DNA of 64,000 nucleotides from Calliphora vicina (Eukaryota > Arthropoda > Insecta > Diptera > Calliphoridae). This document shows, piece after piece, positions 1-11,100 of the stretch (positions within the stretch are counted from its first letter, which is position 1; each line of letters begins with the position of its first letter). Location: NCBI RefSeq assembly GCF_958450345.1, contig NC_088780.1, forward strand, positions 170,792,726-170,856,725, given 5' to 3'. The position numbers and the translations under genes were made by a program. Below the pieces are notes generated by a model. It did not search any database. It saw nothing but the letters and a program-made list of their open reading frames with translations, and was not told where the DNA came from.

Positions 1-1770
1 ATTAGCGAATTTAGATATTTTGATTTTTTATAAAAAAAATGGAATTTTGGTCAGAAATATGAGTGATCACAGATCAAGCTCCTTTTCTTGATTCAATGCT
101 TATTGGCCAAGTTATTAGCGAATTTAGATATTTTGAGTTTTTATATACAAAATCGAATTTTGGTCAGAAATATGAGTGATCACAGATCGAGCTCCTTTTC
201 TTGATTTTTGGCCAAGTTATTAGGGAATTAAGATATTTTTAGTTTTTATATAAAAAATCGTATTTTGGTCAGAAATATGAGTGATTACAGATCGAGCTCC
301 TTTTCTTGATTTAACTCTTATTGGCCAAGTTATTAGGGAATTAAGATATTTTTAGTTTTTATATAAAAAATCGAATTTTGGTCAGAAATATGAGTGATTA
401 CAGATCGAGCTCCTTTTCTTGATTTAACTCTTATTGGCCAAGTTATTAGGGAATTAAGATATTTTTAGTTTTTATATAAAAAATCGAATTTTGGTCAGAA
501 ATATGAGTGATTACAGATCGAGCTCCTTTTCTTGATTTAACTCTTATTGGCCAAGTTATTAGGGAATTAAGATATTTTGAGTTTTTATATAAAAAATCGA
601 ATTTTGGTCAGAAATAGGAGTGATCACAGATCGAGCTCCTTTTCTTGATTCAACGCTTATTGGCCAAGTTATTAGCGAATTTAGATATTTTGATTTTTTA
701 TATAAAAAAATAAATTTTTGGTCAGACATATGAGTGATCACACATCGAGCTCCTGTTCTTGATTAAACGCTTATTGGCGAAGTTATTAGGGAATTTAGAT
801 ATTTTGAGTTTTTATATAAAAAATCGAATTTTGGTCAGAAATATGAGTGATCACAGATCGAGCTCCTTTTCTTGATTTAACGCTTATTGGCCAAGTTATT
901 AGGGAATTAAGATATTTTGAGTTTTTATATAAAAAATCGAATTTTGGTCAGAAATGTGAGTGATCACAGATCGAGCTCCTTTTCTTGATTCAACGCTTAT
1001 TGGCCAAGTTATTAGCGAATTTAGATATTTTGAATTTTTATATAAAAATTCGATTTTTGGTCAGAAATATGAGTGATCACAGATCGAGCTTCTTTTCTTG
1101 ATTCAATGCTTATTGGCCAAGTTATTAGAGAATTAAGATATTTTGAGTTTTTATATAAAAAATCGAATTTTGGTCAGAAATATGAGTGATCACAGATCGA
1201 GCTCCTTTTCTTGATTCAACGCTTATTGGCCAAGTTATTAGCGAATTTAGATATTTTGAGTTTTTATATAAAAAATCGATTTTTGGTCAGAAATATGAGT
1301 GATCACAGATCGAACTCCTTTTCTTGATTTAACGCTTATTGGCCAAGTTATTAGGGAATTAAGATATTTTGAGTTTTTATATAAAAAATCGAATTTTGGT
1401 CAGAAATATGAGTGATTACAGATCGAGCTCCTTTTCTTGATTCAACGCTTATTGGCCAAGTTATTAGCGAATTTAGATATTTTGAGTTTTTACATAAAAA
1501 ATCGAATTTTGGGTAGAAATATGAGTGATCACAGATCGAGATCCTTTTCTTGATTAAACGCTTATTGGCCAAGTTATTAGGGAATTAAGATATTTTGAGT
1601 TTTTATATAAAAAATCGAATTTTGGTCAGAAATATGAGTGATCACAGATCGAGCTCCTTTTCTTGATTCAACGCTTATTGGCCAAGTTATTAGCGAATTT
1701 AGATATTTTGAGTTTTTATATAAAAAATTCGATTTTTGGTCAGATATATGAGTGATCACAGATCGAGATA
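1..1770 (+). repeat. Tandem array of ~114-bp monomer (array A)
   Basis: About 15 head-to-tail copies of a monomer of about 114 bp. The landmark TTGGCCAAGTTATTAG recurs near 321, 435, 548 and 661, giving spacings of 113-114 bp. Each unit carries GAGTGATCACAGATCGAGCT, CTTTTCTTGATT and GAGTTTTTATATAAAAAATCG. Copies differ by scattered substitutions, and one near 200 is shortened. The array runs off the left edge. Short open frames in it are the repeat read in phase, not genes. The same monomer recurs near 20.3-21.4 kb and 53.3 kb. Confidence 0.95.
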
Positions 1771-2095
1771 AAAACTCAAACTCACAGAGATAAAAACTCA
1801 AGATATCTAAATTCGCTAATAACTTGGCCAATAAGCGTTGGATCAAGAAAAAGATTTCGATCTGTGATCAATCATATTTCTGATCAGAATTTCTAAATTC
1901 GCAATAACTTGCCCAAGTTTAATCATGAAAAGCAGCTCGATCTGTGTCACTCATATTTCTGACCTAAAAACGATTTTTTATATAAAAACTCAAAATATCT
2001 AAATTCGCTAATAAGCGTTTAATCAAAAAAAGAGCTCGATTCGATTTGATTTTTTTATATAAAAACTCAAGATATCTAAATTCGCTAATATATTC
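1771..2095 (-). repeat. Inverted, degraded monomers of the 114-bp repeat
   Basis: From about 1771 the monomer appears as its reverse complement (AAAACTCAAGATATCTAAATT, then AACTTGGCCAATAAGCG). The units are shortened and rearranged. This orientation switch puts inverted monomers directly against the captured gene fragment that starts at 2096. Confidence 0.85.
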
Positions 2096-2954
2096 GTAAT
2101 TACAATCGTGCCTCCTAATACACCGCATTCCTCATTGATATTATTATCAAAGTCACGATCACCTGTAACTTGGGAACCCATAACATGCGTGTTATTTAAA
2201 CTCAACGAGGAAAACTCCTTGGGAAATGTTTCATTGTCATGACTGTCCAGCTCATCTAGTTTGGTATTGAATACATTTTTATTGCCGTTGTGCACTGTGT
2301 TATTGATGTTCACACTACTACGAGTTGTCGAAGTTGTATTTTTCATTAAAGTAGTATTCGCAATAACTGGTCGTCTTGTAACATTTGCTCCACCAACTAG
2401 ACGTCTATTGGTGGGTGACTGTTGTGAGGACGTTTTAGTTGTCACAGTCGTTGAAGTGGTGGTTGTCACAATTGGTCGCAGTGGATGACTACGATCTATA
2501 CCAACACCACGTCGGCGATCATCAAACATTTGGCGCACCTTGAAAATAAAATGTCATTGTCAAAATAAAAATTAGACCGATGTATTATTAGAGTCAAACT
2601 CTTACCTTTCCGTTGCTCATAGTGCTTTTCGATGCTTGAGGGATATCTCCGTTCGTTAATGCCAAATTCTTTTGCTCACGTTAACATTTGTTTTTTCTGG
2701 AACTTCATCTGAAAAAGAAAACGATTGAGAGCTTATATAGATGAATCGTTACAACCCATAAAATCTTTTTTCAGATTCTGTGCTAAATTGACTAAGGAGC
2801 ATATGAGTACTCACATCCAAAGATGAACTGAAATTGCTTGGTGTCAATTGACTCAAGGCCTCTACAAGACGCCTACCAGCCCATGATTCATTAAGTTTTA
2901 AGGGTACAACATTTTCGGAAAAAAAATAATCCTGATTTTGCATTAGGCGCCCTT
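2096..2954 (-). pseudogene. Captured, inverted fragment of the ZC2HC1-like gene (exons 1-3 with introns)
   Basis: This 859-bp segment is the reverse complement of 60744-61623 in the intact gene at the right end of the window. Both introns are kept, so it is a DNA-level copy and not a retrocopy. By position: exon 1 part 2815-2954, intron 2709-2814, exon 2 2606-2708, intron 2539-2605, exon 3 part 2096-2538. Relative to the parent it lacks two G in exon 2, which shifts the frame, and 19 bp in intron 1. That exactly explains the length difference (880 versus 859). Exon 3 has only about five amino-acid differences over 147 residues, so the copy is young. It stops before the zinc-finger exons. Both edges abut monomers of the 114-bp repeat. 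It cannot encode a working product, though an RNA antisense to the parent is conceivable. Confidence 0.93.
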
Positions 2955-3141
2955 CGATTTTTTATATATTTTTTATATACATATATATCGATTTTTTATA
3001 TAAAAACTCAAAATATCTAAATTCGCTAATAACTTGGCCAATAAGCTTTTAATCAAGAAAAGGAGCTCGATCTGTGATCACTCATATTTTTTAACAAAGA
3101 TCGATTTTTTTATATAAAAACTCAAAATATCTAAATTCGAT
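2955..3141 (-). repeat. Inverted 114-bp monomers on the far side of the gene fragment
   Basis: Reverse-complement monomer sequence (ACTCAAAATATCTAAATTCG, AACTTGGCCAATAAGC, GAGCTCGATCTGTGATCACT) resumes after the gene fragment. It runs to the junction TCTAAATTCGATTTTTATTC. A closely similar junction occurs near 53465, so these monomers and the next module belong to one element. Confidence 0.85.
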
Positions 3142-3300
3142 TTTTATTCATATAGGACATAGAATAACACAAGCATTTTTTTTGCTTGGACAGGACAACG
3201 TCTGTCGGGTCAGCAAGACTTAGGTTTTTGACAACAAACTTAGGTTCTTTGTCTTTCAGTAGCGCTTCTATGTATATTTTATTCTATGTCCTATAAGCTT
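3142..3300 (+). mobile_element. Helitron-like 3' subterminal module, truncated
   Basis: The module runs from TATAGGACATAGAATAA to its near complement TTATTCTATGTCCTATA and encloses GGACAGGACAACGTCTGTCG and GGGTCAGCAAGACTTAGG. A closely related module at 53475-53605 continues for about 140 bp to a hairpin and terminal CTAG. Here homology stops near 3297, so the true 3' end seems to be missing. Assignment to Helitrons rests on the 53.7-kb copy. Confidence 0.65.
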
Positions 3301-6300
3301 ATAGTAATCATGCATATATAATATTTTCAAGAGGGTTCCGTTTTGATTTTTCTACAATTGTTACGATAGCCTTTTTCAATATATTCTAAAGTCTTTCTCA
3401 AGCTTAAGGCTTGTGTTGGTAAGATTATTATAATATTTTTCTCAAGTCATTTGGTTTGTTGGGAATAATTTGTACAAATTATCACTGGAAGTTACGGGAT
3501 TCCGTTCGTTTACTTTTAAAAACTTGTAACGAGAGAGCAAGAGAGTGTTAAAGTGACAGTTCGTAGATAGAGAACAAAAAATGTCTAGTAAAAAATATCA
3601 ACATGAAAAATATGTTTAAAACATATGGTTGCAAATGAAACAAAACTAACAGCCGTAAAGTAAGTCTGGGTTGATTAACAACTCGCGCGTAATTTTTTTT
3701 TAAGTGCAATCAGGCCCATTTTAGTTTTTTTGCCTTCGACAATTTTGCGTCTCACTCTGGCACGTGTATAACGGTTCTTGTTTTACGTCGTTTGCACCAA
3801 CCGCGTGTCTTTTAATTTGATAGACCCTGGCGGAGACCATTAAAACTCTGGTGGAGTTCCAGTAAGCGTTCCAGCTTCCTATATGAAGATATAGGTCGAC
3901 TAGGGACTTACTTAAATCGTGTGGGATATCCTGGCGTTTTGGTAACGTACCCCTGCTATCAATTTTGAGAATTAAAAAAAATAAAAAAAACTAACAAGAT
4001 TAAAATTAATACAATTTACAAGTTTTGCAAAGAAATGAAGTAAAATAACACAAAACAAACGTTTTAAATTGATTTATAATAAAATACAACTTATTTTTAC
4101 AAATTGTTTTTCGCGTACTTTTTTTTTGTTATTTTTCAGATTGAGAGTAATTTATTTTTACACTCTAAAAATGTTACTGGAAAGTACGCGAACACACCTT
4201 TTATCAAAAATATGTGAAGAAAATCACTTACTTTACGCAACCGCTTGCAACTTTGTTCCTTTTACTCCCAGAATGTTTTATTTTACTGTAAAAATCAGGG
4301 TGATCGGATATCGTCCCTGAATTTTATTGTATTGGTATGTGAAAACATAAAAATCTATGTGTTTATGTAGTATGTATGTATATATATATATGTGTGTGTG
4401 TTTTGTATCTGCAAGATGTTCATAAATGTGGCTATATAACCTATTTACAGATAAAGGTTATTTGTATGTATGTACATATGTATGTATATGTACAACCCGA
4501 ATGATAAACCTCACTCATGCAAACGTTCGTACACCCGCACTCATCAAAACACACAGATTCAGACACACACACATACATATATATAGAAAATGATTCAATG
4601 TATGAATTGCGGTCAAAGTCGTATAGAAAAGAAAACAAACAACATTCTTAATTTTACTCTCACATTTTCATAAGAGTGCAGTAACAGCAAAGCTCTCATA
4701 ATAAAACTTTTCTTGAAAAAGCTTTCAAAAGACTTGCTCAAAATATAGGATATCCGAAATACACAACTGAATGGATTTCGTATATAATAAAAGAGGACAA
4801 CGCAAGTCTGTCAGAACAGTATGTCAGTTTCGTACATATTTGAAAATCTACTACTAATGTTTAGTTAAAGATTCGACGTTTTAATTTGTTGTTGATTTGG
4901 AAAAATGATTATTCTTTTTATTATTCATACTAATAATTACATTACATTATTTATTAACTGTTATTTTATTAAGCCTAAATTTTAAAAGATTTCCTTAATT
5001 TATGAAATCCTCGAAGAATTACAATTGAAATTTGAAAATTGTGCAAATTGCAGTTATGACCTTTTGCAAATTTATTTCATAACTACGAGTAGATATGTAT
5101 GCAGTATTATCCTTAAATACTCAAGCTGTAATTCTCTTTTTCCTCTCATTTGCTTCGTTTGGCTAGTGTATCTATCTATGTATGTATTAATGTGTGAATG
5201 TTGATACACATCCTTCCATATACAAACATACTACATACATACATGTGAGCTTGTTCTGTGTCAACATATGTTTTCGGGTCGTTGCCGCTAAAGCTGAGCA
5301 GCTAACGCATGTAAGATAGATAGACACATGTTGTGTGTTCGACCTAGTCAAAACCAACAAAAACATACAAATTATTGAATTGAAGGACGCCAAATATGTC
5401 TGTTGTTGTCAGTTATGCAAGGATTACAAACACTTATTCAAATTGATGTGGAATGTGGAATGAATGAATGAATGTATGTATGTATGTTTGTATGGTAAGT
5501 ACATCAGGGATGGCAAATGGACATTAAATGGATTCCTAGCCGGGAATATTATAAATATGTTCATATATGTAAATATACTTTATTTTAGTAAAATTTATGC
5601 TAAATTCCCAATTTTATTGATAAATTATTGTTGGGGGATAAGCTAGTTCCTATGCACATTTCACTGGTTGCTTAGGCCAGGTCATCAGGAAGCCTTTTCC
5701 TAAAAGGCTTTAGAAAAACTAAAGATATTATACAAATGATTGTGTTAACAATTTCATTTATGAAAACAAATGAAATTGGTATTATTTACGAACACGATAC
5801 ACCTTAATTGCCATTCGTACTATTTTGTTTTACAAATATACCTCAAATAGTCAAAGATCTAGTTATTATTTTACCATATTCTTGTAAATAGTTATATTCT
5901 TGTAAACTATTTATTAGCTACTCTGTTTAGTTTCTATTTATGAACTGTTATTTGCATACTGTGAAATTATACTGTAAAGTATCGGACAACATTGTTTCCT
6001 AGTCCCCATACAATGTCCCCCTCAGAAAATGACTTGAACATACATAATTGTCATAACTGATTCAAGGGCCAAAACAACGTATTGACGATGGGTATACAAG
6101 ATGCGGCACAGCCGAATATTACACTCTCATTTAATTGACTTTTATTTATTTTCATGTTTTGGAAAGTTTTTTGTTACAAGTTGGTACAATTGTACCAACT
6201 TTGCCATCCTTGATGTACAATTTACATCCATTTCAGCCAGCCAGCCAGCCAGCACTTACATATGTGCAAAAGAGTATAATTTGTTTGTACATTACAAGCG

Positions 6301-6588
6301 AATTGGCTGACTGCTACTAATGCTGTCAAGTTTTTATAAGAAGGATGTTCCACATACGAACTTACTACATTATTTCGCTTTAGGCATATTTTCTGTTTAT
6401 GCTCAAATACATACATATATTACTAACGATTCAATTGTTTTTTTTTTATTACATTCATTAGATACATATTTACAGCCAAACTTAACGAACTGAGTTTTTA
6501 AAATATTTATAACGACGTGTTTTATAAACTATACAATATGTATTTAATATCTAGAATGTTTAGTTTATTCTTAAGTTTGTTTCATTAG
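3301..6588. other. Noncoding, A+T-rich; no gene recognised
   Basis: Holds TATG/CATA microsatellite stretches (4370-4500, 5180-5250, 5462-5495). A small inverted repeat lies near 4112-4191 (CGCGTACTTT with AAAGTACGCG). A moderately GC-rich stretch at 3650-3960 has no convincing frame. A degraded dispersed repeat at 5990-6260 ends in a CAGC run (6236-6254). An 83-codon frame at 4069-4320 has no recognisable domain and lies over the small inverted repeat. Confidence 0.5.
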
Positions 6589-6753
6589 GATAACTTCCCC
6601 CTTTGGGAAAAAAACATATTAAAGCTTTTTCCTAATTCTGCCAACGCCGAACTTACCATCTCAGCAACTGCGAGTAGGAGTACCAAGCATCTCTTGCGAG
6701 GTTTGTTAGACAATCACTTTTACAGTATCCATCAGTTGAATCTCGGCCGTTAA
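6589..6753 (+). CDS. Possible terminal exon of an unidentified gene
   Basis: After a pyrimidine-rich acceptor ending in CATTAG, a plus-strand frame of 54 codons stays open to TAA at 6751-6753. It has moderate GC content and varied amino acids, for example PNSANAELTISATASRSTKH. No domain was recognised and no upstream exon was found. A donor-like GTTTGT at about 6697 could join it to the segment at 7471. The minus strand is also partly open here, with a GTAAGT donor-like site, so the strand is not certain. It could be ordinary UTR. Confidence 0.3.
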   Translation, partial: DNFPLWEKNILKLFPNSANAELTISATASRSTKHLLRGLLDNHFYSIHQLNLGR

Positions 6754-7470
6754 CTTAAACTGAGGTGTGTGTAAGAGCAAGGGAGAAAAAATAAATAAAA
6801 ATATTGCAAATAAAATAACAAGAAATTCCCTTAAAAACCTAAAAGTAAAATTAAACTTTTCATAAAAAAAATATTATGGAAAATGAAGTTTTTGCATGTT
6901 TAAAACAAGAACGTCTCTAATAATACCTTAATAAAAATGTAAAATTACACATAAATAAATACAAATATCAAAAAAAAAAAGACAAAAAAAAATGTAGAAT
7001 GCATATACACATATACATACATACATACATATGCAAAAATACTTAAATTTATTAAATTAATTATTAAGATTAAGCAGCGAAACAATAGAAAGAATCCAAT
7101 TAAAAGTTGACTCGATTCGCCACAAAAAGGCTTCATTTCACTGTATGCTCTACCACGACAGTGTACTTCATTACGTTGAAATATAATTAAAAATACAAAA
7201 ACAGAATAATTACATACATACATACTCACACATTCATATACATTTTCATACATACATACATATCTTCATATGTATATGTATGTATGGATATGAATTTACA
7301 TACATATCATACCTATTCCTATTAGATATACAACAAACACATCTTATTTTGTATTTTATTTATTATAGTCGTTGTAAAAATGTAAAATGTTTAAGAAAAA
7401 ACCATCTACAATTACATACATACATACATACATACATATGTATGTATGTGCGTTTATTTGACAATTTCAG

Positions 7471-7573
7471 GCGGAGTTTTTCTGATATCCTCACCAACAT
7501 TGTCTCCAAGCCAAAACACATTAGAACAAAGACCGACCCGAACGCCATAACAGACTCATCACATTATCAATAA
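7471..7573 (+). CDS. Possible terminal exon, two competing frames
   Basis: A clean acceptor (ACAATTTCAG at 7461-7470) precedes a GC-richer stretch. Two frames are open: one ends SSHYQ-stop at 7573 and begins RSFSDILTNIVSKPKH; the other ends RPTRTP-stop at 7550. The second is in phase with the donor-like site of the 6589 segment. Neither product is recognised. The start of the PH-domain gene is only about 600 bp downstream, so this could also be upstream untranslated exon sequence of that gene. Confidence 0.3.
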
Positions 7574-8172
7574 CCTCACTCACCATCAATGCCATCACAA
7601 TCGAAAACAGAAACACAGAAACCTACACACGTACGTACGTACGTACACATTCACAAATCAACTATCATTTCGAAGAAGGACAAACTCGAGCAGTAGACAA
7701 TTTCTGTAAACCAAAAACAATAACAAATGCTACTCGTACTAAAACTAAATTATACTAAAAAAGGCGTTATATGCTCCTTAAAAATCGAACCAAATATAAA
7801 TTTATATTTCAAAATCAATACATAGTAGTACATTTATTAAATCAATTTAAAAACAATAAAAAAAACTACTTAAATATCATTCACTAATTGTCTTGCATTT
7901 AACGAAATAATTAGACATACATACATACATTGCATACATTCGTATACAAATTTACATATAGGAAATACTGGTTTTTGCGATTTGTTGAGTTGTATAGTGA
8001 TCTAGTGATGACATCACTTTTTTCATTAATATTGATCCTTTTTATTGTTTTCGTTGCTTTTCCAAATCGAAAAATATTCAAACAACTTATTAGAGTTGGA
8101 CAGAAAACGATAAACATTTAGAAATATCATTAAGAAAAAGAAATACAACAAGAACTAACAAAAGCTGTCATC

Positions 8173-11100
8173 ATGTTTTCCATGTGTTCCAAAGTTAAAC
8201 CCCAAAATTCTATAAATTTACAACAGCAGCAGCAAACAACGGGTAAGTACCAACAGAATCGAAAATTAATGGGACGAGTATTGCTCCTGCTCACCCACAG
8301 ATATTACGAAACACACGCAAATACACAGCATCTTATTGTTAAAAGATGAGCAAAAAACAAAAAAACAAAAAGCAAATAAACCTAGAGGTAAAATCTATGA
8401 AAATTTAAAGTTCCTCCTTTGCGCTCGTTCCAATTAAGTATTAACCATTAAACAGGCGCGGATTTAGTTCAAACATACACTGATGGACAAATGTCACCGC
8501 CATTTCCCCTTTAGGGTGTATAAAGGACCGCCACGCTACGTTTTTGTAAATTAGGTTAAGTTAAAAAAAATTGTTTTAACTCAAGTATGTTTAAAGGACT
8601 ACCACGTTATAAATATAATTGATACACAAAATTTTATTTTTTCAACAAAAACAATAATTCTAATTATGTAAAATTAAATGAATTATTGTTTTTGTTGAAA
8701 AAATTAAATTTTGTGTTTCAATTATGTTTATAACGTGGTAGTCCTTTAAACATTCTAAAGGCGAAATGGCGGTGACTTTTGTCCATTTGTGTATCTATGT
8801 ATGTACAAACAGGAACTCGCTATTCCTTCTTTTATGTTGATAACTTGTTTTGGGGAAGAAATTCAATTTGCGTCTTGCCTTGAACCCGTGTCTTTAAAAC
8901 AGTTGCTAACATAACAACAGAAACTTATTAATGGCGGGCTCTTCAGTTTTCTCAATGAAATTACACACACACACACCCCTACCATATAAATTCGAAAACA
9001 AACTCATACACACACAATCTCAAACACAAAAACATTTAAAAAAACGACAATAACAACAACACAATAAATAATGGAAAGCAGAAGCTAGACGAACGAACGA
9101 ACGAACGAACAAACGAACGAACGAACGAACGAACCCCTACAGATTTTTGAATGGAAATGTTTATCTTCTTCTTTTTTTATATTTTCTGCTCGTGCATTTG
9201 CGAGTGAAAGTGTAAATTTGTGTTTGTGTGTGTGAGTGTACGGTACTTTCTCTCTCTGTGTATTTGTAGTGGCTCTTTCATTATTCATCAATCCTGTTTT
9301 TTTGTTGTTGTTATTGTTATGTTAGTTGTCGTCGATTTTATTTTATTGATATTGAGGTTGATATAAAAAATGGTAATGATGAAGGTATGTAGTAGTTTTG
9401 GTATGACAATGTAGTAATTAAATAATTAAAAATAATCAACAACTTTCACTTCCATCAATATTTAAATACATTTAATTTATCTTAAAATTAGAAACATCCA
9501 TTGAGATTCAGAATCTCAATTGATTGATAATTGAGAATGATAATTTTAGCAAATAACATTTATGTGCTCTATATTTGAACATAGCTATGTTGTTCTTCAC
9601 AAAATTATGTAGTTATTTCTACTCACATATACATATGTACATAGTATATGGGCATTTCCTGGGGTCACGAACGTACGAAAGAAAGATGTCCAAAGAATAT
9701 AGAAAAATAACTTTTCCTAGCATTTTTTTGCGTAGTAGTGAAATGAAAAAATCTGCGAAATGGGACGGAATATTTAAAAGCGATTAATTTATTTTAAAAG
9801 TGTACTAATGTACGTCTCTATCCGGTATTAGGTTATAAAGGCAGCTAGTATCAACCAGCTCACTTGGGTCCATGAATTGGTCCCTTTGAGTTATATCCGG
9901 TATTTACACAATAAAATATCTCTATTGGTTTTTGTTTAATTGACTTAAACAAAAACCACGTACGGGTCGCGAACGTACGATTTTTCCATATGTTTTTTAT
10001 TATTATCACCAGGGAAACCGGAAATATGCTCTAAAAAAAGAGTTTTAGGCGCTTTAAATATGCAGTAAAAACTTAAAAAAAAAAACAAACTTTTACATAA
10101 TTTTTAACCAAAAAAAATTTACTTAAATTTTCAAATAAAAATCGTTGTCTATTGGATCTGAAAACTTTTTTATACATAGAAAATGTTCTTTCGCCATCAA
10201 CTGATGTTACAGGAGCAAATTTAAAAGACAATATTTCTTTAACACTTAGAACGGTTAAGTTAGAACTAAAATTTGATATTTAGATGGAGCTATTATTAAA
10301 ATAGTGCTTATTTTATATTAAAACAAGTAAGAGAGCTATATTCGGCTGTGCCGAATCTTATATACCCTTCACCTAATTATACTTCAAAATAAAAAATTTA
10401 AATATTTTTAGGTGAACAAAATTTTTTTCTTCAGTTTTTTAATTTTTTGGAAACAAATTTTTTTTTTTTAGGTGAACATTTTTTGGATAAAAAAATTGTT
10501 CGAATTGTTATTTTAAATTTAAAAAAAAAAAATTTCTGTTTTTTAAATTTTTTTTTTTGGTGAAAATCCATCTATTTTCAATTTTGAATTTTAAACAAAG
10601 GAAGTAAAAACCTAACACAACAGTAACACAACAGCGAAAAATAAGTAAGACAAAATTTGTTTTTGATAAACTCAAAATATGCTATTAAACAGTAAAATAT
10701 GCTCTAAAAACGCAAAATATGACATAAATATGCTCTTAAAACAAATATATGCAAAAATATGTATTTAAGGGTAAAATATGCAAAAATATGCACTAACAAA
10801 TCGATGCCAAAATTCTTAAATAGTTCTGAAACGTGTAAATATCTTATCCATGTGCTCATTAGACTCACCAGAAAAAACATGCATTTGCATATTTTGGTTT
10901 CCCTGATTATCACCATGCATTTTCTCATAAATATCTTCAAATTTCCTTAACAAACAAGTAAGAAAGTATGGTCGGTCAAGCCCGACCACTAAGTAACATT
11001 TTTCTTTTAAATATTCAATAATTTATATTCGTGAGTAATTTTCGTAGTGGGTCTTATATGGTAGCTATGACCAGTTATTGACCGATCACCATGAAATTAG

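Noticed and set aside
1..1770. Regular repeats considered as a CRISPR array
   Set aside because: The whole 114-bp unit repeats with no unique spacers, and the context is eukaryotic.
559..1846. Short frames repeating YLNSLITWPISVESRKGA-type sequence
   Set aside because: Translation of the 114-bp tandem repeat.
2261..2488. 75-codon plus-strand frame
   Set aside because: Antisense shadow of the captured exon 3 copy.
6945..7253. 102-codon minus-strand frame
   Set aside because: Mostly translated TATG/CATA repeats. Only a short central part looks protein-like, and the plus strand is equally open there.
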